From positions 62,001 to 126,000 of the forward strand of contig JAMPIV010010572.1 in NCBI GenBank assembly GCA_024509875.1: a stretch of 64,000 nt of DNA. Direction: 5' to 3'. This stretch comes from Oreohelix idahoensis (taxonomy: Eukaryota; Mollusca; Gastropoda; Stylommatophora; Oreohelicidae). Positions 10,419-22,191 of this stretch are shown in pieces. Under the pieces are notes generated by a model, which saw only the letters and a list, made by a program, of their open reading frames with translations, searched no databases and had not been told where the DNA came from. The position numbers and the translations under genes were made by a program. Numbering within the stretch: position 1 is the first letter of the stretch; each line of letters starts with the position of its first letter.

Positions 10419-11017
10419 ACAAGGGGCTTGACATAAGTCTTGGTCCTGACCATGAAGGACCATGAAGGAGTCACAGGAGGAAGATGAAACTTGGCACATT
10501 TAAAGTTCATAATATTTGTACTGAATGTGTGAAGTGCGCGTTTGTTTCTTCAATGGGTTGTCCCGCTACGGTGCACGGCGCAATGTACCCTATTGACCGG
10601 ATCTGCTGCTCCAAAGATTTGACAAAACAATGGAAAAGAAGGAGGCCAGAGCTGTGATAAAATTTCTGATGTTTCATGGAAAAACACCTACAGAAATACA
10701 CAGGTAGATGGAACCAGTGTTTCGTGATTCTTGTCCTTCATATACTTCGGTTTAAAACAGGTGTCAACAGTTTAAGTGCGGCTGCTCAAATGTTGCTGAT
10801 GTGCCAAGATCTGGTAGACCAGCCTCAGAGTGCAACGATAAAAATGCAACAAGAGTGAAGAAAATCATTGACCAGGATCGAAAAATCTTCCTTTGCTGCA
10901 AGACAACGCGCCCTCTCACAAAGCACGGCTTGTGCAGCTAGCAGCCAACGATTTGAATATTGAAATTCTTCCACACCCACCATATTCACAAGATTTGGCT
11001 CCATCAGACTTTTTTCT
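10419..11017 (+). pseudogene. mariner transposase relic
   Basis: At 10631 a reading frame begins MEKKEARAVIKFLMFHGK, the mariner N-terminal HTH region. Stops follow; SGRPASECND is readable near 10810. At about 10890 the text jumps to LLQDNAPSHKARLVQL and LPHPPYSQDLAPSDFFL, the mariner catalytic signature around the second and third Asp. The central catalytic part with the first Asp is deleted. The right end is cut at about 11017 by a LINE fragment. A candidate left terminus is TACAAGGGGCTTGACATAAG at 10419, unconfirmed because the right terminus is missing. Confidence 0.88.
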
Positions 11018-11250
11018 GTCTGTAGAATGGGAGAAGATCGCCTGCCACGGCAGGTATGGGAGGCTAAGAGCCAGGGATCCAGACCTCCAGGGCGGCCCGG
11101 CGTCCGCTGGAAGGACTGCATAGGACGATCTCTGGGGGACCGAGGACTAGATTGGAGCCAGGCCGGGAGGAAGACAGCGGATAGGATAGTATGGCGCTCT
11201 CTCTTCCAAACCTATAAACCTCACGGTAGAAGAGGAACGACTAAGTAAGT
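11018..11250 (+). mobile_element. LINE 3' fragment, (TAAG)n family
   Basis: Encodes the last ~73 residues of the LINE pol (MGEDRLPRQVWEAKSQGSR to PHGRRGTTK). It ends in CGACTAAGTAAGTAAGTGA, the TAAG tail. It is joined directly to the mariner relic. No clear target duplication was found. Confidence 0.9.
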
Positions 11251-13795
11251 AAGTGACGTTTTAATCATTACCATTATCAACATATTTTTGCTCCTTATGT
11301 AGCATGTAACCACCATTGCAGCTGGTCTTCTTGCGGGAAGAATTGAACAAAATATTCAAGTTCTAGTACAGCTCCATGCCCAACCCTCCTTTCGGCCGAC
11401 TGCAGTGGTGGCTGCATGCTCCACAAGGAGCGAACAAAGGAGAGGAAGTAAAAGTAGGTAAATAAAAGTAGAAAGATAGGTGATGCGTGATGCCATATGA
11501 TGATGGATGGTATCCGCATGTCTGGTTTTGTGTAGTGTGCAGATGTGTTCAGTCAAACAATGTTCATACAAAAATAACAGGGCAATCCACATAGGACGTC
11601 AGTAAACTCACGACGTATAAAGTCAATGATTCTTGAAACAGCCGTTGACGTTTTTCTTCATTATTTATTGTGGACGCCACAGTGACAAAATGGTTACGCG
11701 AATATGTAGACACATCAAACAGTCATTATCACAGCAACATTCAATACAGCAATAGACGGTAGACAGCATTACAATGATGAGTCAGATGCATGTTATATTT
11801 CATAGTGCTGTAAATGTAGTCAGGTGAAAAACTCCATCCTTTTCTATAACAGCCAGGAGATAACCAGATGTATGAGATCAGTTCACTCTCCTTAATCTGA
11901 CTTCAGCAAGACAGACACGTCTGCCGAAGTATAAATAATGTCCTCAAAAATATCCTCTAGATAATAAAGGTTTTTCAAACCTAGTTCATTCAACAAAGTA
12001 GCAAGTAATGGTCCTTGGAACCTGCATCAACCGATGCAGCACAATACAGCGACATGTGAGCTAGGAAAACATCTCGTGACGACGACTTTCGAAGACAGGC
12101 TATGAACAAGAAATCGTTCACGACCAAAAATCGATAGAGTTAATGAAAATGTTAATTTACCTTGCCTTCATGAAATACACAGAAATATCACGCCTCCCGA
12201 CATGTGGGAAACACTAGAGGTATTATCTCGAATAAACGAAATATCCATTAAGAGGACTACACATCCCTGACAGAACAAAAAATAGCGGAGATCCCCTCTT
12301 CAACGAGGCATCTCTTTCGCCATTCAAATCGCTCACTCCACTCGTGGTGGGCGGAAACCGATCGACCAAAAAGCAAGACCAGTCATGCGCAGTCCGGCGC
12401 GAAAAATGACCACAGCTCAAAAACTCAACTGCATTCAATACCAACGCGAGAAGACAAATGCTTACCGAGAAAAGTAACTATAAATTTCAAGCAGTTGTTG
12501 CCCTTGCGTTATAAAATAGATATTGTAATAAAATGATGTTGCGAGAATTTATCACGCAACAATAGGTAACGGCAGGGCAAAGGAGTAGGCCAAGAGATAG
12601 AAACTACCCCAAAAAATATTTTTAATGGATGAAGGCAAAGGAGTAGGCCAAGAGATAGAAACACCCAAACAAACCCCCAACCCCCCGTCGACCACATGTT
12701 TCGGCCCCTTATTCTCCTTTACACTCTAAGGGGGGAGGGCCCACCCGGGTCATGACTCCCACGTGTGGGTGAAATATAGTTCGACGAAATATAGTTCAAG
12801 AAACACAAGAACAAAAAGATGCACCCAAGGAAGAACGAAACCTTATCTCGCCTAACTTCTTTTCCTCCCAACATCCCGCTCTTATAATACCCCTTGAAAG
12901 CGCAGCCCAAAGGCATTAAAGAAAGGAAAAAAACATATCATGCACGCACTTTGTCATGAAACAGGCACAGAACGCTACCAGCCACACGCACAAATAACCA
13001 GACGCTGAATAGACTTCTTACCTTACATAACATGTCCTTGTCCAGGTAGAAAATCTCTGAAGGACCTTGAGCTTCCATTTCGCTCCTTCAATGTTCAGTA
13101 TATCCCTGTCACGTGTTCTCTAATGCAGTTCTCCTGGTTTTTCATTGATTTCCTCCCATGGTGTTAAGACGCGTCGTCATTCGGGACTAGAGAGATGGAA
13201 AATGAGAAAGAAATGATTTCAACAAAAAGAACTGAAGAGGGGAGAAATACGGGGGGACCACAAATTTAGGAGCCGGTGTGCGGTAAAGACCAGAAATAAT
13301 TAAATCCACGATAATTTAATACAAGGTGCTCATAAAATTGCGTTGTTGCAGAAGTCAGGGGCCGGATGGAGAAAGATATAAAACGGTTGTTAGGCAACGG
13401 TGTGTAGGCGTATATGTGACTGTGCAAGGGGGTGCGTGTGTATCTGTGTGTTAAAAAAAATAAATAAATGACACAGCAAAGATTAACAAGAATGAAAATA
13501 TCATGGCAAAAATAAAATAGTTAATACCTGGACGAGAAAATACTGTTGAGAACAAGATAATGTGGTGTTAGTCATGTGACTTATACCTGAGAAGATGCAT
13601 GAAAATGAACAAACGAGTGAAAAGTGAAGGTACATGCAAATTTAAAGGTAATCAAGAAAGAAAGGATGGATAGCAAAAATGATTATATATAAAAAAAAGA
13701 AGAAGAGGAATATGGGTAGAAATCTGAAAGTGGGACACACGATAAAAGACGTATGAGACAGTCAAGACGAAGAGCCAGTAAATATACCCTGTGAT
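11251..13795. other. Unassigned 2.5-kb stretch
   Basis: I see no gene, RNA gene or recognisable element. A 57-bp-step direct duplication (GGCAAAGGAGTAGGCCAAGA) occurs at about 12576 and 12633. A GC-richer patch lies at 12300-12420 (CGGCGCGAAAAATGACC). Short runs of purines and AT follow to the hAT element. Confidence 0.5.
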
Positions 13796-14092
13796 CAGGG
13801 TCGGATTATCCATTAGGATAAGTAGGCTGAAGCTTAGGTGCCCAGAGCTCTTGGGGGGCCGTGCGTAGATTTATGTACAAAAAGGCAATGTTTGCACTTT
13901 GCAATCATTTTCGTAAGGTTCTAAAAAGACAATGAAAACAAAAATATCTTAAAAGACATAATGCGCCCCGGCAAATTAATAACGGCGCATGAACTATTTG
14001 CTATTTCATAGCCTTTTAAAGCATATTTTGGGGAAGTAGATTTGGTTAAATAAGATGAAAATGGAAGTAGTAAGTATTCAATTGCCTTTCGC

Positions 14093-14287
14093 ATGTTTAG
14101 AACACTTCTACACAATGGCCTTCAAAAAGTCTTTCCAAATATATTCATTTGTCATCGCATCTATTTATCACTTTTAACAACCAACTGCTCTGGAGAATGG
14201 TCATTTTCTGCACTCAAACGAGTTAAAAACTATCTACGATCAACCATGAAGGATGATAAACTGAACAATGGGCATTTGTGCGCATAG
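14093..14287 (+). pseudogene. hAT transposase dimerisation domain
   Basis: Reads LLTTNCSGEWSFSALKRVKN then YLRSTMKDDKLN, the hAT C-terminal dimerisation motif (ERSFSxLKxIKxxLRSxM pattern), ending at a stop after NNGHLCA. The catalytic RNase H-like domain is absent. The frame upstream of 14093 is broken. Confidence 0.87.
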
Positions 14288-14503
14288 AATATATTCTCAG
14301 AAAAACTGATTTCTCACCAGTTATTGAATAAATTGTTGAAAGAGAAACAAGAAAAAATGTTCAATAAATTGTATTTATTGGATTACCTTAATAACAGTAA
14401 AAATAATACTAATAAAATTTAATAATACAGTGATTAAACATAAAAGAGGTGAGTAATGATAACAAACTAACATACAAGTCTATTAATAATACTAGTATAT
14501 ACT

Positions 14504-16837
14504 ATTGTAGCGGGAGGTTATTTAAAATTATTTATTATGTAAAAGTATGCCAGTAAAGAGTTCTGGTCTTACAAGTAATACCCCAGTCTTAGAAATAAGC
14601 ACTGGTGTATTGTTATCATAACAATAGTCAGACTGTGAAAACCCTGGCCCAGTTGGTAAGAAGTAGTACCAGGATTTAAGGTGTCTCCTCCCTGTGACTA
14701 TCTTATGATTACTTATATGCTAGGGGATAAGTAAAATGTACATTCACTGAACCCACAAAATGGAAAAAGTGAATAAATCCTCAGGTACCGTTAAATTAGT
14801 TTAATGATTACATTAATATTCTATTTCTACTAGTTGGAAAAGAGTATACACATATATATATAAATATTCACACAATTACTATTATTGTCTGTTTATACTT
14901 CAAGATCTTAAATAATAAATTTACTGAAATCACTGTTATTAGTCCTTTGAATTTAAGGATAACTGTCATCAGTTGACTGAGTTTATGTATGGTTACTTAT
15001 TGTTTTCAACTATTGGCTGTTTCACATGTATAGGTGGTCAGTGTCAAACAGGACACTTATCTTTCCAACTTGATACTGCTGAAACTGTCCTTTGCTGGTA
15101 TCAGACTTGGTAGGCCCAACAGTAGGGATGCCAATGACCAGTTGAAGTTCACTCTTTGGGGTCCTGCACTTTTGTGGGATTGCCTCGGGTAAACTGCACC
15201 GGCTTCTGATACTGGACAGTCTGGTTTGAGTTATTTCATGGAACCTGTAACATATCAGCCTTGGCTAGTATCTGGCTAGACTTGTAGCTGACTAGCACAG
15301 ATGTCAGACCAGTCAGTCATCAGATGTCACCGTTATACAATCATAGTAAGTAAGGACATCATTTCAGTGATATAGCATTAATATTAACATTTCAATTAAG
15401 TATAACTGACTAGCACATAAGTCAGACAAGTCAGTCATCAGGTGTCAAAGTTATACAGTCATAGCAAGTAACATCAGTTCAATGATATAGAATTAATATT
15501 AACATATCAGTAATAAACATCATCTGGTTTAATCCGCTCCTATACATCCCTTCATATTCTATAACTTGATCCTTCCAAATCATATCAAGTACAAATTCAA
15601 ATCTGATGCTATCTTAGCAACTACCCAAAATTAATACATAAAATAAATAAAGTGAGTGACCACGTGATCAGATTGCTTTCTACTGAAACTGGCTGTAGAA
15701 CACTCCAGTTTACCAGCTGTAAATGGGTACAAAGTTGTGCGCTCGAACTAGGGAAGGCAAAGGCAGCGAGGAAGGGGACTAGTCACCTAACCTCGTAAAA
15801 GCGGTATCTTCCATGCTGAAGCTTCTAACAATTTATTTCCCTAAGACAATCTTTGGTCATGGGACTGCATTTATCTTCGTAAGCGATAATGCATTTAATA
15901 TCGACGAGATACAGCATTAAATATAATAAATATTTTCTATTTGGCTGTGGGGCTAGTTTTGATACGTTTTTTGTACAAGCAACCATCTTCCACTAAGCAC
16001 ATGAATAAATCATATTAAAATAATAATACGTTATATCAATGAATATTATACAGGCATATTTTGTGAATTCTAAATGAACCTGTAATACAAAATAAAAGAA
16101 ATTATTATACAGGATAGCTATCGTAAATTCGCTTACCCTCAGACTCCCGACACTTAGACTGAAATTTTCTGGCGATCCGCTCACACTTCAGATGGATTTA
16201 GAGTCGTGGCGTTATCTGCCCTCAGTCTTGTCTCAACCTCTTGCGTTGTGTCTTCTCAGAGTTTTACCGAACCGCTTTATATACGACAGCGCGAACGTAT
16301 CGGAGAGCAGATACGTCACAGCCTAAGACTAGACCTGAAAAAATCCTTCCCGAACCGTGATTTCAGCCGATCTGTGCGTCGACTGAAATTTTGCCTTTCT
16401 CATACTCAGCATATATAATATCCATATTGTTCCATCTTATCTAGTTTTATACAGCTGATAAAACTCTATCTTCCTATCCATGTAAATTCCCAAACTGTTA
16501 TTTGTTGATTTTAATATTTCGAACAGAAGTGGGTTTACCAGCTGTTAGCGTAACTGTGGGCAGCCGAAATACGCATATATCTCCGTAAATGAGAACTTCC
16601 TACCGTTCCATCTTATATGCAGTTATACACCATCCTTCCCTGTACTGAAATGTAAAATCCTTTTCCTACGGATTCCCTTCTGTTTTTATTTATTGTTGGC
16701 GATTCCCTCTGTCCGATACACGTTTCGCTTATACGCCGCCATTTTGAAAGCGGTCGTTCGATCGTAGACGGGTTTATAAATCTAACTGATCCCGTTTGCA
16801 ATGACTTGAAACCAATTTTGCGACAACTATCACCACG
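14504..16837. mobile_element. 2.33-kb insert bounded by 44-bp direct repeats
   Basis: The 44-bp sequence beginning TAACAAACTAACATAC and ending ACTAGTATATAC occurs at about 14459-14503 and 16838-16883 with one or two differences. The DNA between is not hAT-like. It has no long reading frame. It contains a ~120-bp imperfect tandem duplication (about 15290-15400 and 15405-15500, marked by GACTAGCACA) and a SINE piece at 15700-15870. It could be a solo LTR or other non-coding element; I could not match it. Confidence 0.6.
15700..15870 (+). mobile_element. SINE, family D (partial)
   Basis: Contains TAGGGAAGGCAAAGGCAGCG, AAGGGGACTAGTCACC and GAAGCTTCTAACAATTTATT, matching 50552-50830 and, inverted, 18005-18215. 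The tRNA-like head is missing here. Confidence 0.75.
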
Positions 16838-17085
16838 CTAACAAACTAACATACCAGTCTATTAATAATACTAGTATATACCATCACCATGGTGAGAGGT
16901 TTGAAAGAAAATATTACAATTATTGCCTATTAGGTGAAGGTTGGCCCAAACATCTAATAGCCTAGATGCCCTTCTTGGCTTAACCCGGCCCTGCCTGTGG
17001 TATGGATGAGAAAAGGAAGGATAAATAGCAAATTAAAACTATGGCAAAAGCGTAGCGTTGAGGGTTAAAGATGAACAAATGAAAG

Positions 17086-17330
17086 TTAACAATGGATCAG
17101 AAGTATTGACTTGCGCGAGAAACTGGAGAGGCATGAGATAGTAAAGAACGGTCTATGACAGTGTAACATGGAAAGAGCTTGAGCAGACTCACAAGACAGG
17201 AAGATTATGTCTATTGATGACCTATGACAGTCTAGCATGGAAAGAGCTTGAGCAGACACACAAGTCAGGAAGACTATGTCTATTGATGGCCTTTGTTCCA
17301 TGGGGAACTAAAATGTAATGAATGACAATC
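17086..17330 (+). mobile_element. LINE-X2 3' end with a tandem duplication
   Basis: The run ACATGGAAAGAGCTTGAGCAGAC...ACAGGAAGA...TGTCTATTGATG resembles the 3' coding end of the LINE at 18800-19275. It appears twice in tandem, ~76 bp apart (near 17165 and 17233), followed by TTCCATGGGGAACTAAAATG, the family 3' UTR. Confidence 0.7.
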
Positions 17331-17348
17331 TGAACATTTTTGAGAAAA

Positions 17349-17593
17349 TTGATTGATGGAGTATCATCTTCTTCCTCGTTCGCCTTCAGACTTCCACATT
17401 AATGACTCTAATAAAGACAGTTGTCAACTCAAGGTTCCTGACATCTCGTTCGCCTTCAGACTTCCACATTAATGACTCTAATAAAGACAGTAGTCAACTC
17501 AAGGTTCCTGACATCTCGTTCGCCTTCAAACTTCCACATTAATGACTCTAATAAAGACAGTAGTCAACTCAAGGTTGATTGATGGAGTATCAT
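17349..17593. repeat. Three 70-bp tandem units between 19-bp direct repeats
   Basis: Units begin CTCGTTCGCCTTCA at 17375, 17445 and 17515, almost identical; the third is slightly short. The 19-mer TTGATTGATGGAGTATCAT occurs just before (17349) and just after (17575) the array. Confidence 0.9.
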
Positions 17594-17849
17594 TATCGTT
17601 AAACATTTCCCCATATTCACTTTATTTAGCATGGAACCACCACAGCAGCTGGCCAATTTGTGGAGAGCCTACAGCAAAACATTCATGGGTTGTTGTAGTG
17701 TTAGTTCCGGCAGCAATTTATGCTAGATGACGAGGTTGTCAGTCTCATTCACAAACTCATGATATATAGTGCACACAGTTTGAAAATCAACCAACCAGTT
17801 TATTAACCAATAATACTTTGAATGGAAACCATAAAGGAAGAGATGAATG

Positions 17850-17852
17850 TGG

Positions 17853-17911
<59 letters not shown>
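17850..17911. repeat. (GT)n(GA)n compound microsatellite
   Basis: GTGTGTGTGT changes to GAGAGAGAGA without interruption. The Ser/His-rich reading frames across it are simple-repeat artefacts. Confidence 0.97.
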
Positions 17912-17915
<4 letters not shown>

Positions 17916-18004
17916 CAGAGAGAGCTGAAAGAGATTCAGAAGAAAAAAATGTAAAGGTAGTCTTATAGCAGATACTACCATAGGGGTTTGAAGTGTTAGA
18001 GACC

Positions 18005-18215
18005 GCTATACTAGGTCTCACTTAATGAGGTGGAGTAACCGGTTCCCTTCTTCTCTACCTTTGCCTTCAATAACTCGAGAGCAGAGTCAGGCACCTATTC
18101 ACAGCTGGGCAGACTGGATGGTCACGATACCAGGTTTCAAACACGGAATCTGGTAACTTTTCCGCATGAAGCAAGAGCCCTAACCACTCTGCCAGTCAAA
18201 TGCTCCCTAATAAAT
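18005..18215 (-). mobile_element. tRNA-headed SINE, family D
   Basis: The minus strand has GACTGGCAGAGTGGTTAGGG (A-box-like), GTTTGAAACCTGG in the B-box position, then GAAGGCAAAGGTAGAGAAG and GGGAACCGGTTACTCC. The same order is seen at 50552-50830. Confidence 0.8.
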
Positions 18216-18349
18216 ATAGGGCGAAATAAAGTGACAACATTTGGAGCTTCACAGCAACGCTAAATAACACGGCCCGCATCGATGTCAGTGGTGAGCATCA
18301 GTTGCCGGTTAACGGAGGCGGCTGATCGTCATGACGACAACGATGTTAA

Positions 18350-18570
18350 AAAAAACAAAAAACGAATTTCATCATCATCATCAGCTGCCATCTTTACACC
18401 GAAGGTTGGCTGTAATAGATCTCCAACGTCTTCTGTCTCTTGTCTTGGTGGTGCACTCTGATAAACTCTTTCCTGTCCATCTCTTGATGTTATCTTCACA
18501 CTTATAGCGCTGTCTCCCTTTTGCACGTTTGCCTTCAACTCTGCCTTCTATTATGATCTTCAGCACGGTG
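18350..18570 (-). pseudogene. LINE pol C-terminus
   Basis: The minus strand reads IIEGRVEGKRAKGRQRYK, DNIKRWTGKSLSEC and RDRRRWRSITANLRCKDGS followed by a stop, then a (GAT)n tail. This GRRxRGRxR...WxDNI...RxxWRSI pattern is the extreme C-terminus of many RTE-type LINE pols. It is 5'-truncated to ~65 codons. Confidence 0.85.
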
Positions 18571-18657
18571 TTTGACTGAATTTAAGATTTGTGAAAAATT
18601 GTAAATATTTGGAAAGTACTGTCGACAATACCATGTTTAGTTTCCGTGGTTTCTTAA

Positions 18658-18795
18658 CTCTTTGACTCCGGAACAACGCTCAGAGCGTTGGTCAGGTTTG
18701 AAACCCACGCCAAAACAACTCTCTGAGCGTTGTTTTTAGTCTATCATGAATTAAAATTACGGCACAGGGTGGAAAATGATTGAGGAGTCAAAGAG
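18658..18795. mobile_element. piggyBac-type MITE (TTAA sites)
   Basis: TTAA flanks both ends (18654-18657 and 18796-18799). Terminal inverted repeats are CTCTTTGACTCC at the left and GGAGTCAAAGAG at the right. It is 138 bp with no coding. An inner palindrome CAACGCTCAGAGCGTTG (about 18674) and a second CTCTGAGCGTTG copy could form hairpins. Confidence 0.88.
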
Positions 18796-18799
18796 TTAA

Positions 18800-19275
18800 G
18801 AGATAAAGACATAATATGACTACTGCATCCATAGACCTTCAACTCAAATGTCAAGTCAGTCCTATTGTATGGCTGTGAAACATGGAGAGCAACAAAAACA
18901 ACAACCAAAAAGCTACAGACTTTTATAAACGGGTGCTTCCGTAGAATAGAAGGACTGAAATGGTATGACAAAGTCATAAATGTGGAATTGATGACAAGAA
19001 CCAGACAAGTGCCTGTGGAACAAGAGTTAAGACACACATTGAGGAAACCTGTTGATAGCATTACAAGGCAGTCTTTGTTCTGGAATCCACTGGGAAGGAG
19101 AGGTAGAGGTAGACCAGAAAACACATGGAGATGAGAACTGGATACACAGGTGAAAATGATGAGGAAAACATGGAAAGAACTTGAGCGGATGGCACAGGAC
19201 AGGAAGACTTGGCATGTGTTTGTTGAAGGCCTATGCTCCTCGGGGAGCTAAAGGATATTGATTGATTGACCCATA
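18800..19275 (+). mobile_element. LINE-X2 3' region
   Basis: Reads VLLYGCETWRATKTTTKKLQ, TFINGCFRRIEGL and RGRGRPENTWR then a stop, with TWKELERMAQDRKTWHVFVE in the continuation. This is the RT C-terminus of a non-LTR element, ending in AGCTAAAGGATATTGATTGATTG, a short (ATTG) tail. Relatives of this family lie at 17086-17330, 27000-27412 with 35986-36381, and 50046-50545. Confidence 0.87.
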
Positions 19276-21461
19276 GGCCTGTCTTAACAGGCGACTTATA
19301 TGAGATATTATGCATGAGGCTGGCAACTGCATCATGTAAAACAAATTTACACAGAAGCTACCGCTGCAAGAGCTTGTGACTGCTGCATGCAGGCTTCCTG
19401 CAAGGTTACCAGCTTCAATAGGGACTTCGTGCTCCGTGAAGGACGCTAAAGAAAGTGACGATGCCTAATTGCCAACAGAGTCAATGAAGTAATGTTGGGT
19501 AAGAACATAAATGCAAGCCTGTAAAGCATTTTGTTAAAAGCGTTAGGAGAAGAAAGAAAGGAGAAGCAATGCTCTCAACAGTGATGGCAAACCTGGTGTC
19601 TAAAAGTGATGTGTGCTTGAAACAGTGAGAGGAGGCTTTCTGGGGAAACTTCCTACTCACTTCATATTCGGGGTGGTCTGCCTACTTTAGCTTAATGGCC
19701 CGCGGAAAACTTTCAATCATTATTTTATGGCTTCCTCTCGCAGTGAGCCAAATTAAATACGAGCACTAGAAGACATATACTGACAAGAAGCGACATTCTG
19801 TATTCTTGGTTTCAGGAAAAGAAAATGAAGAAATTTCAAGAGGAGATAGAAGAGAAGAGAAGTCAGGAGACGACAGATAAGAAGGATAAGATAGACTAAA
19901 GAGAATGAAGAGAAGTAGAGACGAAATTAAAAGGAAAATTTTTCGTCTTTCGCTCTCAAAGAACCACATCTATCTCTCATAAAGCTGGCATTCCGACTCA
20001 GGACTTCTTTCGTCACCAGACAGTATCTCCCTGAACTGGGTTAGAGATGAATAAAGAAGAGAATATAGAAAAAGGTACGAACGAACGAACGAATATTATT
20101 TTCAAAAGGTTGAGAATTGGACACGCAAACCCGACTGACATCCTATCCTTTCTTTCTCTCGTCTTTTATGCTGAATTCATTTATTCTCACACGCATTTTA
20201 CACATCAATTTAAAGGAATTAAAGAAGAGTGATGAATAGATGCGAAAAAGCACGTCAAGTGTGATGCAAAATAAAGAGGCAGCAAAAGGGAGAAGCAAAA
20301 ATATAAGAAGGAAATGAAGACTAAAAATTAAAGAGAAGGAATTATGATAATTACAAATAAGTGGAAGGGAAAAGAGGTGGCATCAGTAGAGCTTACCCAT
20401 AAACAGCGGCAAGAAAATATAGAACAAATACAGAAATGAAAGACTCAACAGAGAATTAAAGTAGACTGTAACAATCACTTTTAACACACCACACCTTTAG
20501 CAGCGACAAACATCACCATCGATTCGATCACTGTATACAATAGAAACACTAAAACTATAGCAGAAACATTCATTAAACTGTAAGTTTACGAAAACGAACA
20601 ATAAAAGTTTGAAGTAAATAAATCGAACAGGTCATGAATGTCAACAGAAATTTTCTTTTGAATGAAGATAAAGATATCAGAAGAATATAAGGACAAAAAG
20701 GAACAAGAAAATGAGAATGGAATATTAACACGTTTGGAAGTAATCTCACAGGTAAATAAAAATATTCAAGTTATATTACGTTTGCAGTGGTTATTGGAAA
20801 GACTGAATTAAAAAATGCGATGAAAGCAAGATAGAAAAGCAGGATGCAGACAGGTTGAGAAGCAAAATTCAAGATAATTAAATTAAATTAATGTTCGCAT
20901 TAAATCTGATTAGAAAAACATGGAAAAGGGTAAAAAACAAATAACGTAGATAAAAGGAAATATATAAATATAGAGAAAGAAATAGCTAGTACAGGTAACA
21001 GTGCTGCAGTCCTGTATAAACTCAATCAATCAATACCCTTTAGCTCCCGAAAACAAAAGTAGGCATAGGCAAATCCGAAATCAAGAGTTTAATTGCACAG
21101 GTCACATCTGAAGATTGGATAGAAACATGATGCCAGAGCACAAAAGTGAGACATGAACATAAATTACTCAGAGCCAACAAACCAAAAAATAATGTCAAAT
21201 GCAAGATGAACTGAAAATATCAGTTAATTAAACACAAATTGCTGCGACTCAGATTAGAAACCAAATATGTCAGTACAGAAGAACCCACATGAGAAGAATG
21301 CCAAAACCACAATACCTTTAAACGTTTTTTACTGTATTGTAGGAAACATACCAATATAGATAAAACCTTAACAAGTATTGCAAGAATCGCAATGTAGAAA
21401 CAAATATAGAAAGTCAGATTTGAATCCAGATCCCTTAAGTACCATAAACACTTGAAGCAAA
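19276..21461. other. Unassigned AT-rich DNA
   Basis: No gene seen. It includes repeat R6 (20040-20240). A short remnant of the LINE-X2 tail, inverted, lies near 21025-21050 (CAATCAATCAATACCC then AGCTCCC). The rest is low-complexity A-rich sequence. Confidence 0.5.
20040..20240 (+). repeat. Dispersed repeat R6, copy 1
   Basis: A (GAAC)n run near 20080 is followed by ATTATTTTCAAAAGGTTGAG and TTTATTCTCACACGC. The same order is seen at 24040-24240. No coding; family unknown. Confidence 0.7.
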
Positions 21462-21486
21462 AGATAACATAAACTTACTTACTTAC

Positions 21487-22191
21487 TTACTTAGTCGTTC
21501 CTCTTCTACCGTGAGGTGTAGAGGTTTGGAAGAGAGAGCGCCAGACTATCCTATCGGCTGTCTTCTTCCTGGCCTGGTTCCATTCTAGTCCTCGGTCCTT
21601 CAAAGATTGTCTAATGTTGTCCTCCCAGCGGACTCTGGGTCGTCCTGGAGGTCTGGATCCCTGGCTCTTTGTTTCCCATGCTTGTCGTGGTAGCCGATCT
21701 TCTCCCATTCTGCAGACATGGCCAAACCATCTTAGTTGGGACTGTTCTATTTGGGTCTGCAGCGGGTGGGATTTTAGGCCTTGACGTATCGTCTGGTTGC
21801 GGACCATGTCTCTTCTTGTTACTTCAACCACCTTCCTCAGATACCTCATTTCTGAGGTTTGAATCTGGCTTTTGTGGGTTGTAGTCATTGCCCATGACTC
21901 GCATCCATATGTCAAGACTGGGACATAGGTGGAGCGGTATACAGCCATCTTCGTTTTCTTACCAACCTCTTTCTTGCTGAGGAATCCTCGATTTATGGCC
22001 TGATAAAGTCTCCCAGCCGCTGCTTTTCGAGTGGCCAACTCTTCTTTGATGCCCCCCTTTCGGTCTATAATAGCTCCGAGATATTTAAAGTGGTCGACCT
22101 GCTCCAGGACCTGTTCTCCCAACTTAATCTGATGTTTTCTTTCTTCTCGTGATATCACCATGGATTTTGTTTTAGAGCTGCTTATGACCAT
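21487..22191 (-). pseudogene. LINE pol C-terminus
   Basis: On the minus strand, right after the solo LTR, the text reads SSSKTKSMVISREERKHQI, then HFKYLGAII, RSTYVPVLTYGCESWAMTT and RWFGHVCRMGEDRLPRQ, ending PHGRRGTTK before the stop. This is the thumb and C-terminal region of an RTE-like pol. It is ~235 codons, open throughout, and the best copy of this family's end in the window. It continues the RT fragment at 23767-23974. Confidence 0.92.

Larger units (their letters stand above)
13796..16993 (+). mobile_element. hAT element (ZMYM1-like transposase) with nested insert
   Basis: The left end CAGGGTCGGATTATCC pairs with the right end, reverse-complemented CAGGGCCGGGTTAAGCC. The flanks are CCTGTGAT (13788-13795) and CCTGTGGT (16994-17001): 8 bp with one mismatch, the hAT duplication length. 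The plus strand keeps the transposase C-terminus (14093-14287). A 2.3-kb insert occupies 14504-16837, so the hAT itself is only ~860 bp, a heavily deleted copy. Confidence 0.88.

Noticed and set aside
17803..18021. Ser/Leu/His/Thr-rich reading frames
   Set aside because: They translate a GT/GA microsatellite.
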